Assembly: GCF_050753385.1 (NCBI RefSeq)
Contig: NZ_JBLZFZ010000033.1
Location: 21,233-85,232, forward strand
Direction of reading: 5' to 3'
DNA: 64,000 bases
Source of the DNA: Pantanalinema rosaneae
GTDB lineage: Bacteria; Cyanobacteriota; Cyanobacteriia; Leptolyngbyales; Leptolyngbyaceae
Part shown: positions 54,052 through 62,817 of the stretch, one piece after another
Layout: every line of letters begins with the position of its first letter
Position numbering within the stretch: the first letter of the stretch is position 1
Position numbers and translations under genes: made by a program
Notes under the pieces: generated by a model
What the model saw: only the letters and a program-made list of their open reading frames with translations
Databases searched by the model: none
What the model was told of the DNA's origin: nothing

Positions 54052-56178
54052 TTATTCCAGTCGCCGCAGCAGCACAACCATCGATCGCCCTGTGACAGGA
54101 ACGGCTTGAGTTCCGGTAAATAGGCGTTCGTCTTGAATAAACCGGGGTTCTTTGGTGTCAATTACCATTGACCATTCATCATTTTGGAACTCCGACGGTA
54201 GGGTGAATTCGATCGTCTCCCAGTACGCATTAAATAACAGCAGAAAACTATCATCACTAATCCGTTGCCCCTGCGGCCCTGGACTGGGGATGCGATTGCC
54301 ATTCAGGAATACCGCGATCGATTTGATGTAGCCAATCTCCCATTGTTCCTGCGTCATCTCACCGCCATCTGGGTTATACCAGCCGATATCCGGCACTCCC
54401 CGAATTGCCTGCCCCTGAAACCACTTGCGCCGCCGAAAAACGGGATGCTGTCGTCGGAAATAAATCAGTTCTCGGCAAAAGTTAATAAAGTCCTCTCGTT
54501 GATCCTGTAATTCCCAGTTTAGCCAGGAAATGTCATTGTCCTGACAATAGGCATTATTGTTACCTTTTTGAGTGCGTTGCAGTTCATCTCCACTGACGAT
54601 CATTGGGATGCCCTGCGATAACATTAATGTGGTCAAAAAATTACGCTTTTGTTGTTCCCGTAATTGCAAGATTTCTGGATTATCAGTTTCTCCTTCAACG
54701 CCACAATTCCACGATCGATTGTGGCTTTCACCATCACGATTATCCTCACCATTCGCTTCATTATGCTTTTCGTTATAACTGACTAAATCATTTAACGTAA
54801 AACCATCATGGGCAGTGATGAAATTAATGCTGGCATTGGGGCGACGACCATTGGTATGGAAATATAAATCGGGGCTGCCAGTAAACCGATAGGCGAACTC
54901 CCCTAAGGTTTCATCCTCACCTCGCCAGAAGTCGCGCACAGTATCGCGATACTTCCCATTCCATTCTGACCAGCGCACCGGGAAGTTACCAACTTGATAG
55001 CCCCCATCTCCCACATCCCAGGGTTCCGCAATCAATTTCACGTCTGCCAGGAACGGATCCTGGTGAATGATGTCAAAGAAAGCTGCCAGACTATTGACTT
55101 CATAGAGTTCACGAGCTAGAGCAGAAGCCAAATCAAACCGGAACCCATCCACATGCATTTCTGTCACCCAATACCGCAAGCTATCCATAATTAGCTTCAA
55201 CACCTGGGGATGCCGCATGTAAAGGGAATTGCCACAACCTGTGAAGTCCATGTAATAGCGTTGATTACCTTCCACTAAGCGATAGTAGGCGGTGTTATCA
55301 ATGCCTCGCAGTGAGAGGGTTGGTCCTTTGTGGTTGCCTTCACCCGTATGGTTATACACCACATCCAGAATCACTTCAATTCCGGCTCGATGCAGAGCTT
55401 TAACCATCTCCTTAAACTCGTTCACTTGCTGCCCTAATGTGCCGCTAGAACTGTAGCCAGCATAGGGGGCAAAGTAATTGAGTGAATCGTAGCCCCAGTA
55501 GTTACGCAGTCCTTTATCTGCCAGGTGTCCGGGAACTCCCAAAAAGTGGTGAATCGGCATGAGTTCGACGGCTGTAATGCCTAAACGTTGTAAGTGCTCG
55601 ATCGCCGCCGGGTGTGCCAGTCCTGCATAAGTACCCCGTAACTCATCAGGAATATCGGGATGGAGTTGGGTCAAACCCTTAACATGAGCCTCGTAGATGA
55701 CGGTTTCATGCCAGGGAGTGCGCAACAGCGTATCACCTTCCCAATCAAATGATTGATCAACCACCACTGATTTTGGCATTAAGGGCGCACTGTCTAAGTC
55801 CGAAAAGGATAAATCTTCATCGGGACTATTCCAGTCATAGCCAAATAACTCCGGACCATTACCAACTTCACCGTCGATCGCTTTAGCATAGGGGTCGATT
55901 AATAACTTATTTGGGTTAAATCGATGCCCTAAACTAGGTTCATACGAACCATGCACACGATACCCATAGCGTTGACCTGGCCCAATTCCTGGTAAATAAC
56001 CATGCCACACAAAATTACTCACTTCCGTTAATTCAATTCGCACTTCCTGATCATCACGATCGAATAAACATAACTCTACTCCAGTGGCATTTTCAGAAAA
56101 CAAAGCAAAGTTAGTTCCTTTACCATCCCAATTAGCGCCTAGAGGGTAAACATTTCCAGGATATAGGGCAACATGCAT
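54052..56178 (-). CDS. glgX: Glycogen debranching enzyme GlgX
   Basis: Hydrolyses alpha-1,6 branch points in glycogen after phosphorylase has trimmed chains. The 708 residues contain an N-terminal CBM48 domain, a GH13 barrel with VVYNHTGEGNHKGPT, the catalytic Asp in GFRFDLASAL, the Glu in IAEPWDVG, and FITAHDGFTLNDLVSYNEK, then a C-terminal domain. Length is typical. It is the first gene of a pair with treZ, linking glycogen debranching to trehalose production from maltodextrins. The ATG at 56178 fits the family N-terminus. Confidence 0.95.
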   Translation of the reverse strand: MHVALYPGNVYPLGANWDGKGTNFALFSENATGVELCLFDRDDQEVRIELTEVSNFVWHGYLPGIGPGQRYGYRVHGSYEPSLGHRFNPNKLLIDPYAKAIDGEVGNGPELFGYDWNSPDEDLSFSDLDSAPLMPKSVVVDQSFDWEGDTLLRTPWHETVIYEAHVKGLTQLHPDIPDELRGTYAGLAHPAAIEHLQRLGITAVELMPIHHFLGVPGHLADKGLRNYWGYDSLNYFAPYAGYSSSGTLGQQVNEFKEMVKALHRAGIEVILDVVYNHTGEGNHKGPTLSLRGIDNTAYYRLVEGNQRYYMDFTGCGNSLYMRHPQVLKLIMDSLRYWVTEMHVDGFRFDLASALARELYEVNSLAAFFDIIHQDPFLADVKLIAEPWDVGDGGYQVGNFPVRWSEWNGKYRDTVRDFWRGEDETLGEFAYRFTGSPDLYFHTNGRRPNASINFITAHDGFTLNDLVSYNEKHNEANGEDNRDGESHNRSWNCGVEGETDNPEILQLREQQKRNFLTTLMLSQGIPMIVSGDELQRTQKGNNNAYCQDNDISWLNWELQDQREDFINFCRELIYFRRQHPVFRRRKWFQGQAIRGVPDIGWYNPDGGEMTQEQWEIGYIKSIAVFLNGNRIPSPGPQGQRISDDSFLLLFNAYWETIEFTLPSEFQNDEWSMVIDTKEPRFIQDERLFTGTQAVPVTGRSMVVLLRRLE

Positions 56179-56664
56179 AGACGTAACTCCAATTAACTTT
56201 TTGGGTTGATCAACTGATCAATCAACCGTGATGTCCGATCGCACTACCAATCTGTTTAGGTGTGCTAAAAACTAGCAACTGACTCTATCCCGAGATATTT
56301 AAGTTAGTTAAATCGGAGAACTCGATTCATGAAATTATTTTGAAACAATTAAATAACGACAGATAACCTATCTCAGCACAGTAGCGATTCTGAATTTTGT
56401 TTGGCTATCTATCTCAGGTTAGAACTCCTGTTATATCGCCTTCAAATTGAGCATGAACAATTAGAATTGATCCGCAATCCGAGCCAACGCTTGAAGTGAA
56501 GCTGAATCGAATCAGGATGCTACATTTCTAAAAGCAAAAATTACCCAATTATTACCCGATTTATCCCCTGTATTTCCCCAGTTCTAACAGCCGGGATAAG
56601 TGACTCAATGCCTTAAACCCTCTTTCCTGGTTGACTGACAAAGCTCCTTCGCCCTCATCCCCAA
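56179..56664. other. Intergenic region upstream of glgX
   Basis: About 490 AT-rich bases before the second MITE-like element. No gene, strong hairpin or repeat was recognised. The glgX promoter must lie in its left part. Confidence 0.4.
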
Positions 56665-56861
56665 CCCTCCTTGTTAAGGCTACGGTGTACACACATCTCC
56701 TCAACCGTCTCAAGATCCTGCATTTTGCCCCCCTAGCCCCCCAATTCCGGGGGGAACCCAGGATTCAAAGTCCCCCAGAATTGGGGAATTTAGGGGGCGC
56801 AGAGAACTCAAACGAAGTCCGGCTCGACTTGTGTGTACACCGTAGTCCCGTGGGAGAAGGG
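56665..56861. mobile_element. MITE-like element, copy 2 (non-coding)
   Basis: The left end 56665-56693 matches the left end of the 3584-3801 copy, and the right end 56832-56861 carries its reverse complement, with CTACGGTGTACACA perfectly repeated in inverted orientation. Inside are CCCCCCAATTCCGGGGGG-like and GATTCAAAGTCCCCCAGAAT segments in the same order as copy 1. The ends beyond the core are more diverged. It has no coding capacity. Confidence 0.65.
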
Positions 56862-57026
56862 AGCCGACCAGTTTTTTTGTTCAATCTCCTGCGGGAGGGG
56901 GCTAGGGTGTAGCTTGCTTCCCGCAGGGTGGGCGACCAGGGCAACCCCTCAAAAGATTTGTCAGTCAATCAGCCCTCTTTCTCCAGGAGAAAGTGTAAAC
57001 AGTAATCTGGCTGTTAACTTCAATAG

Positions 57027-57680
57027 TCAATCCTGTACTTGAAAGACAACTGATAAGTTATTGGCTGGCATCGAAGTTGTCTCAAGTAAGGTTAGATCAT
57101 GGGCTTGTGCAACCGCGATTACTTCATCAAGATCACGTACTCCCCAAGCCGGATTTTGCAGTTGTAAGCTGGCATCAAACGCGGCATTACTGGCAGCAGT
57201 ATGTTGACCCGCTTGTTTGAAGGGACCATACAAATACAGAATTCCCCCGATCGGTAAAATCCGTTGTGCGCCAGCCATTAATCCCAAACAGGCCGACCAG
57301 GGGGCAATATGAAGCATGTTAATGTTGACGATCGCGTGAATTGGCTCCCATTGCCGATCGATCGTTGCTTGAGGATGAGGCTGTTCGATACTCCAGACTG
57401 GTTCACAGACATCTAACGCGATCGCTGCTGCCAGATTATCGGCAGGGTAATGTTCGCGCCAAGCGTCAATGCTGGCTCGTGCGATCGGATTTGGGTCAGA
57501 CGGAATCCAGCATCGCGGGTGTAATCGAGGAGCAAAAAAGACGGCATGTTCCCCAGTGCCACTGGAGATCTCCAATACAGTCCCGGTTGGAGGTAGAACT
57601 CGTTGCAATACCTCTAGAATCGGTTGGCGATTGCGTTGCGTGGCTGGAGCATACTGGCGAGCATCCGAAAATTCAGTCAT
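57027..57680 (-). CDS. DUF938 SAM-dependent methyltransferase
   Basis: 217 residues. The N-terminal ARQYAPATQRNRQPIL is diagnostic for DUF938, followed by the SAM-binding glycine loop LEISSGTGEHA (about 37-47) and a class I methyltransferase fold with INMLHIAPW. The methyl acceptor is unknown for this family. The ATG at 57680 is natural. It is divergent from the two-component genes 140 bases away and lies downstream of a MITE-like element. Confidence 0.87.
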   Translation of the reverse strand: MTEFSDARQYAPATQRNRQPILEVLQRVLPPTGTVLEISSGTGEHAVFFAPRLHPRCWIPSDPNPIARASIDAWREHYPADNLAAAIALDVCEPVWSIEQPHPQATIDRQWEPIHAIVNINMLHIAPWSACLGLMAGAQRILPIGGILYLYGPFKQAGQHTAASNAAFDASLQLQNPAWGVRDLDEVIAVAQAHDLTLLETTSMPANNLSVVFQVQD

Positions 57681-57819
57681 TTACCACTTCTCTGAAATAA
57701 AGGTTTGAGCGATTAACTGCAATACCATTTTCCTGATGCTTAGAAATGTATCTGAAGGCAGATGTGACGATCGCTACTTCGTGTCAGGTTGTTAGTGGGA
57801 GATAGTTGATAAAACACCA

Positions 57820-58197
57820 ATGCCTCACGTTCTGTTAGTTGATGATGAAGCCCCACTGCGGGATAGCCTTTCGTATGCGTTGAGTCGAGAAGGCTATCAA
57901 GTCACAACAGCTGCCGATGGTCTGAGTGCCCTAAAGCTATTCCATAAGCAAGTGCCAGATATTATCCTACTGGATTTAATGCTGCCAGAAGTCAGTGGAA
58001 TGGAAGTTTGCTGGCGCATTCGGGCATTTTCTGATATTCCGATCGTCATGTTAACGGCAAAGGATCAGGACATCGATAAGGTGTGGGGACTGGAAGCGGG
58101 CGCTGACGATTACATCACCAAGCCGTTTAATACTAGAGAACTTTTAGCTCGGCTCAAGGCGGTGCTGCGTCGTCATGCCAGTAGTCAAGCTCAATAA
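57820..58197 (+). CDS. Receiver-only response regulator related to the OmpR family
   Basis: 125 residues: a full receiver domain with the acidic pair at 8-9, phosphoacceptor Asp52 (IILLDLMLPE) and Lys in ITKPFNTRELLARLKAVLRR. The latter is the linker that in OmpR-type regulators leads into the winged-helix domain, but the protein stops at once after it (ASSQAQ). Only 12 bases separate it from the kinase gene, so no remains of a DNA-binding domain are there. It is operonic with the kinase. It either signals by protein contact or has lost its output. Confidence 0.88.
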   Translation: MPHVLLVDDEAPLRDSLSYALSREGYQVTTAADGLSALKLFHKQVPDIILLDLMLPEVSGMEVCWRIRAFSDIPIVMLTAKDQDIDKVWGLEAGADDYITKPFNTRELLARLKAVLRRHASSQAQ

Positions 58198-58209
58198 AAT
58201 AGCACGGAC

Positions 58210-59646
58210 ATGGGGTGGACAATCGCTCAAATTCGCTTCCCAATTCGGGTGAAATGGAACTCGTTTCAAGCTAAGCTCTTTGTCACCTATTTGCTGCTAA
58301 TCATGCTGGGCACATCGGCGATGGCAGGCTATCTGCTGTGGTCGTTTTATGCCTATTTTATGCAGACTCGCAAGGCCGATTTAGAGAATTGGACATCAGC
58401 GCTGAGTGAGAGTATTGCCGACTCCCTCCGAGACAATAATAATGAGCGCGTTGGGCTGCTGGTGCAGCGGTATGGTGCCCCTGAAACGGTAACTCTGCGC
58501 GTGTTTAATGCTAACGGTGAGCTGCTCAATAGTTCTGATCCACAGGATCAACGGATTACGGATTGGAAAGCCATCCCTGGGATTCCCGAGGCATTGCAAA
58601 ATCAAATTACTCGTGGTGTTGCCAAAGGGGTGTTCTCTAACGACGATCGGTTGTATATTTCCCGTCCCATTCTTTATGAAGGGCAACGGCTCGGCATCCT
58701 CCGCATGTCGATTACCTTGAAGCAATTTCAACGCCAATTTGCGACGTTGGTTTGGACAGTTCTGGGGGCATTACTGATTACGGTGCTACTGTGTGCTCTG
58801 CTGAGCGATCGCTTTGCCCATAGTCTGGCGAAACCGATCCAGTTAATGCGGAACTTTGCGATTCGCTTGGGGGGTGGTCATTTTGGCGATAAATTGATGA
58901 TTCGCCAGAGTAATGAATTAGATGAACTGGCACTCGAACTGAATCGCATGAGTGAACGGCTCGCGTCGTTGGATCAGGAACGGCGGGCGTTTTTAGCCAA
59001 TGTTTCCCATGAACTGCGGACTCCCATCAGTAACGTACAGGTGACGGTGGAAGCGTTGCGAAGTGGTGCCGATGCAGAACCCGAGGTGCGCGATCGCTTT
59101 TTTCAGACGATTGAAGACGAAACTCGCCGCTTATCTCGCTTAATTCATGATTTGTTAGATCTGGGGCGATTAGAGGCTGGGGTGACACTGTTAGAACGGC
59201 AACATCTGGTGTTATCCAGTCTGCTCGATCGGGCGGTTCGGGCTGTCGAACCCCGGATGCAAGCTAAAGGCATCGCGATACATGCCGATGTGGCGGATAT
59301 TCACCTTCAAGGTGATCCAGAACGATTATTACAAGCCTTCCTGAATATTTTGGACAATGCGATTAAGCATTCTGCCTCTGGTTCCAAAGTGATCATTCAT
59401 GGGTTCCGGGATGGCAAACAAGCCATTGTGACGATTCAAGATCAGGGCATGGGGATTAAAACCACGGATTTACCCCGGATTTTTGAGCAATTTTATACGG
59501 CAGATCCGGCTCGCAAAGGTACAGGGAGTGGATTGGGATTGGCGATCGCCCAACGAATCGTCACGGCTCATGGTGGCATGATTACCGCCAGTAGCCAATC
59601 CGGTCACGGGGCAACCTTCACGATCTCGTTACCACTGGGCAGTTAA
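58210..59646 (+). CDS. Sensor histidine kinase with periplasmic domain
   Basis: 478 residues: TM 1 (about 22-50), a periplasmic sensor of about 125 residues (52-178), TM 2 (about 180-199), HAMP (about 205-258), His267 in FLANVSHELRTPIS, and a HATPase domain with NILDNAIKHS, DQGMGIK and GTGSGLGLAI. It lies 12 bases after the receiver gene and should phosphorylate it. The stimulus is unknown; the periplasmic domain resembles PAS-like folds only loosely. Convergent with the 59676 gene. Confidence 0.93.
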   Translation: MGWTIAQIRFPIRVKWNSFQAKLFVTYLLLIMLGTSAMAGYLLWSFYAYFMQTRKADLENWTSALSESIADSLRDNNNERVGLLVQRYGAPETVTLRVFNANGELLNSSDPQDQRITDWKAIPGIPEALQNQITRGVAKGVFSNDDRLYISRPILYEGQRLGILRMSITLKQFQRQFATLVWTVLGALLITVLLCALLSDRFAHSLAKPIQLMRNFAIRLGGGHFGDKLMIRQSNELDELALELNRMSERLASLDQERRAFLANVSHELRTPISNVQVTVEALRSGADAEPEVRDRFFQTIEDETRRLSRLIHDLLDLGRLEAGVTLLERQHLVLSSLLDRAVRAVEPRMQAKGIAIHADVADIHLQGDPERLLQAFLNILDNAIKHSASGSKVIIHGFRDGKQAIVTIQDQGMGIKTTDLPRIFEQFYTADPARKGTGSGLGLAIAQRIVTAHGGMITASSQSGHGATFTISLPLGS

Positions 59647-59675
59647 GCGACATGTACCTACACAGATGGTCGGAA

Positions 59676-60566
59676 CTAAGACCCAATACCTAGAAAGGCT
59701 CCGGCAATCATTAATCCAACTAGGGCTGCTCCAGCTAGCGCTCTACTATTACTATCTGAACTCTGTTGAGCTATCCACAACTCTGCTTCCTGGATTACTG
59801 CTTCGTTTCCGAATACAACTCCACTACCTAACTCTTTATTGACTGCTTGGATTAGTTGAGCAAGTTGAATCTTATCCATTAATTCAGATAATTGTCGTTT
59901 AGACTCATCTCGCTTCGTCTCTATGACTCTTAAAGACTTCTGAGTTCTTTTAACCTCTTGCTCAAAGTTTCGCTCGGTTGCAGAAATTAGCTTCTGAATA
60001 CGCTCAGCCTCCTCTTGCAATTCACGATGCTGTTTTGCTTCCTCTGAGTCGTTGACCTCAGCGCTACTAGTACCTGCGACTATAAAACCACCTATAAGGA
60101 ACATACCTCCCCCAACCCACTTGTTTAAACTTCCTTCTCCACTAAAGAATATAGCTATCCCTAAGAGGGTAACTACAAGACTAGAAATAACTCCTTCTCG
60201 CCGACCTCTAGATGTAAGTGTTTTGGCTAAATGCTTGTTGTAGTTTGGAATAGGGTTTTCAATTCTTACTTGCTTTACTCTTTCCTGAGCGTCTTTCTCA
60301 ATTTCAAGAGAAAGATTTTTCTGGTTATTTACACTCGAATCTATATCTTTAAGGGTTTCCTCTAACTTTTGCTGTGAAGCGAGTAAGTCAGGCAGTTCAT
60401 CTGCAAGGTTTCTAACTGCTTGAATTGAGCGAATGTGTTCTTCTAACTGGCGTACCTTACCGTACACTGTTTGGAATGTCTTATCCAGGCTATATACTCT
60501 GAATTCTAGACATGAGCTATGTGAATGAACAGCAACAACTTCCAGTGCAATTGGTACGCTTGGCAT
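59676..60566 (-). CDS. Coiled-coil protein with central membrane hairpin, unknown function
   Basis: 296 residues from the ATG at 60566. A coiled coil (about 35-105), a positively charged segment, two hydrophobic helices (about 125-162), a second long charged coiled coil (about 172-230), and a C-terminal Gly/Ala-rich hydrophobic stretch ending GAFLGIGS. The coiled coils could lie on the same side of the membrane. There is no HIP1 site in about 900 bases, and the gene is visibly more AT-rich than its neighbours, suggesting transfer. No homologue family is recognised. Confidence 0.65.
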   Translation of the reverse strand: MPSVPIALEVVAVHSHSSCLEFRVYSLDKTFQTVYGKVRQLEEHIRSIQAVRNLADELPDLLASQQKLEETLKDIDSSVNNQKNLSLEIEKDAQERVKQVRIENPIPNYNKHLAKTLTSRGRREGVISSLVVTLLGIAIFFSGEGSLNKWVGGGMFLIGGFIVAGTSSAEVNDSEEAKQHRELQEEAERIQKLISATERNFEQEVKRTQKSLRVIETKRDESKRQLSELMDKIQLAQLIQAVNKELGSGVVFGNEAVIQEAELWIAQQSSDSNSRALAGAALVGLMIAGAFLGIGS

Positions 60567-60740
60567 AAAAATACTCTCAATTCCCACTATTCACTGGATC
60601 TATCGTTATAGTTAGAGTCTGGAATCATGATACAGATCTTCTGGAAACTTATCTGTTGGAAACAACAAAGTATGAATTGAAGCATTTAACTCATATCTTA
60701 GTGTCTAGTTAGCTCTTTCTCTTTGCCCCCAGAGAAGATT

Positions 60741-61753
60741 ATGTCCCGTAGACCTAAACTGTCCTATCGGATCAAACTGGCTCTGATCATGTTTGCTCTA
60801 ACGGTTCTTTATGTCGTTAGCCTAACCAGCCTTGCTCAAGATCGGGTAACTGTTCCGACCAGTCTTTCTGCACTCGCCTCCCCGATCACCGCTACAGATT
60901 TAGTTCAGCAGGGACGATCGCTGTATGAAGCCGGACGCTATCCAGAGGCGATTGATGTGTTGCAAGCCGCCTTATAGCGTGAGCGATCGCAGGGCAATGG
61001 CTTAGGACAGGCAATGATCCTGGGTAATTTGGCGTTAACCATCAGCAGCTTGGACAGTGGCACGATGCCAACCAGGCAATTAATCAAAGTTTGGCCTTAC
61101 TGGAGCAACTTCAGGGGCAAGGGATCACCAAGGCTAAGCGATCGCAGGTATTGGCGCAAATCCTGGACATTCCAGGCAGCTTGCAACTCGATACCGGACG
61201 AGCGGAACCAGCCTTAGCCACCTGGCAAAACTCCCAAAAAACTTACCAGCAGCTTGGCGATCAGGGTGGTGTGGCGCGGAGTCGAATCAACCAGGTACAG
61301 GCGTTACAAACCCTGGGATTCTATCGACGGGCACTGACTACGTTAACTGAAGTCAATTAACTGTTACAGGATCAACCGGACTCCCTCACGAAAGCGATTC
61401 AACTCTGGGCATTGGGAGATGCCTTGCGACTAGCGGGTGATCTGGAACAAGCCCAACAGGTGTTACAACGTAGCTTAGATCTGGCAAAAGCCGTGAACTC
61501 GCCGCAGGAAGAGAGTGCAACGCTACTGAGTGTAGGCAACCTGGCACAATCGCGGTCAACCTCAAATGGAACACAAGCTGCGATCGCCGACTATCAGCCA
61601 GCCGCTAACCTGGCTCCCAATGCCATTACCAACGTTCAAGCCCAAATGATTAACTCGAAACTATTCTGCCGAACTCAGGGTCATAGTGACCAAACTGCGA
61701 TCGCAATGATTCTCTATAAACCACTAATAGATAAAAATCGCCTTGCCGATTAA
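60741..61753 (+). pseudogene. Degraded TPR (probably CHAT-type) protein gene
   Basis: A signal peptide (SYRIKLALIMFALTVLYVVS) and TPR-like helices can be followed through several lesions: a TAG at 60975-60977 where CAG is expected, a one-base deletion near 61039 (ACC-AT-CAGCAG instead of ACC-TAT-CAGCAG), and a TAA at 61358-61360 where CAA is expected. After restoring these, helices such as QLGQWHDANQAINQSLALLE and GDLEQAQQVLQRSLDLAKA continue in one frame to 61753. Full cyanobacterial proteins of this type end in a CHAT domain of several hundred residues, absent here. Confidence 0.8.
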
Positions 61754-61810
61754 TTATTGATTAACTATAAATAGCCTCCATTTGTTCCCTTGCTCAAGGA
61801 TGACTGTCTT

Positions 61811-62026
61811 ATGTGCCCTACCAACGATCTGCCGGAAATGCCTCGCTGTCATGCCGTCGCTGAAGCAGATTTGGGGATGAGTCTCAGGTTTTATATTCGC
61901 TGGGCGATCGCTGAAAGCCATGCTCAGCACCTTTCCTATTGGGAATCTCGCCAACTGCTGGAGCTAGCCCATGAGGCAGAGAAGTTGTTAGGGCAATTGG
62001 AACAGGACAAGCAACGAGGCATGTAG
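61811..62026 (+). CDS. Short soluble protein, unknown function
   Basis: 71 residues from the ATG at 61811, set by AAGGA about nine bases upstream (a longer frame starts with TTG at 61790). Begins MCPTNDLPEMPRCHAVAEAD and continues as a helical protein rich in Ala, Leu, Glu and Gln, ending LGQLEQDKQRGM. A cysteine in each of the first two segments could bind metal. It follows the pseudogene on the same strand. No family is recognised. Confidence 0.45.
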   Translation: MCPTNDLPEMPRCHAVAEADLGMSLRFYIRWAIAESHAQHLSYWESRQLLELAHEAEKLLGQLEQDKQRGM

Positions 62027-62081
62027 CAAGCTGCGATCGCAGGCATAAGGTTTTACTTGACTCGATCGCCTGACCTTGAAT

Positions 62082-62570
62082 TTAATCCCAGGTTCCGGCG
62101 TTTTTGATGCCATATTCCCGACGGAGCGCATCTAATTCCTGATCTAAAACGGTGGCTGGGTCAATATAGGCATTAATCTTCTGGCGAACGGTGCGACCCT
62201 GACGCACCCCTTGTAGGTACAGTTGGCAGACCTGCACAGGGTTGTAATAGACCGACCCCAGTGTTTTGCCACGCAGCGATCGTCCCAATAGTTCCAGAAA
62301 TACCCCCACACTTTGGACGTAGTAATACCAGGGACGCTTCCAGGTGATGGCAGTCAACAAAAATCCAATCAGCCGCAGTTCCTGATCCAAATCGGTGCTA
62401 TACCCCGTCACCACATGCATAATGTCGTGTCGCTGCATATCACACCAGGGAATCCGCACTATTCCCACCCAAAAGTCCTGATTCTGCACAAAGTCAGGAT
62501 TAGCCGCATAGTAACGGGTGAGTCCCTGACGGAGGGTGAGTGGTGGTAAAGAGTGCGGCGATCGGGTCAT
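62082..62570 (-). CDS. Coq4-family protein
   Basis: 162 residues with the exact Coq4 metal motif HDxxH-x11-E: His48, Asp49, His52 and Glu64 in HDIMHVVTGY...DQE. In eukaryotes and proteobacteria Coq4 supports ubiquinone synthesis. Cyanobacteria make plastoquinone instead, so the target here is likely different; the family is known from cyanobacteria without a defined role. It is divergent from the KAS III-like gene. Length is shorter than eukaryotic Coq4 but normal for bacterial forms. Confidence 0.85.
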   Translation of the reverse strand: MTRSPHSLPPLTLRQGLTRYYAANPDFVQNQDFWVGIVRIPWCDMQRHDIMHVVTGYSTDLDQELRLIGFLLTAITWKRPWYYYVQSVGVFLELLGRSLRGKTLGSVYYNPVQVCQLYLQGVRQGRTVRQKINAYIDPATVLDQELDALRREYGIKNAGTWD

Positions 62571-62748
62571 AGCAGCATCCAGGGTATTTCTAACCAGAAA
62601 TAGCAGAGCGTTAATTTAACCCTACCGTGAAGCATCAATAATTTACTTCTGCCATAACCAGTTATAGAAACTGGCACAAATTCATCCTGAATGATCGCTT
62701 GCCATTTGTTAGTGATTAATTAGCACTTCGACTTGTACTCTCTTAAAC

Positions 62749-62796
62749 AACTCAGCCAAAAGCTCAGCTAAAAACTCAACCAAAAACTCAGCCAAA
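62749..62796. repeat. Four tandem 12-bp repeats upstream of the KAS III-like gene
   Basis: AACTCAGCCAAA, AGCTCAGCTAAA, AACTCAACCAAA and AACTCAGCCAAA in direct tandem, ending 21 bases before the ATG at 62818. The differences sit at positions 2, 7 and 9 of the unit. It is in the 5' untranslated leader or promoter region. Confidence 0.85.
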
Positions 62797-62817
62797 TAGG
62801 AAGCAAAAGAATTCGCT

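Noticed and set aside
62749..62796. The 12-bp tandem repeats as a CRISPR array
   Set aside because: Units are direct and adjacent with no spacers, and no cas genes are near.
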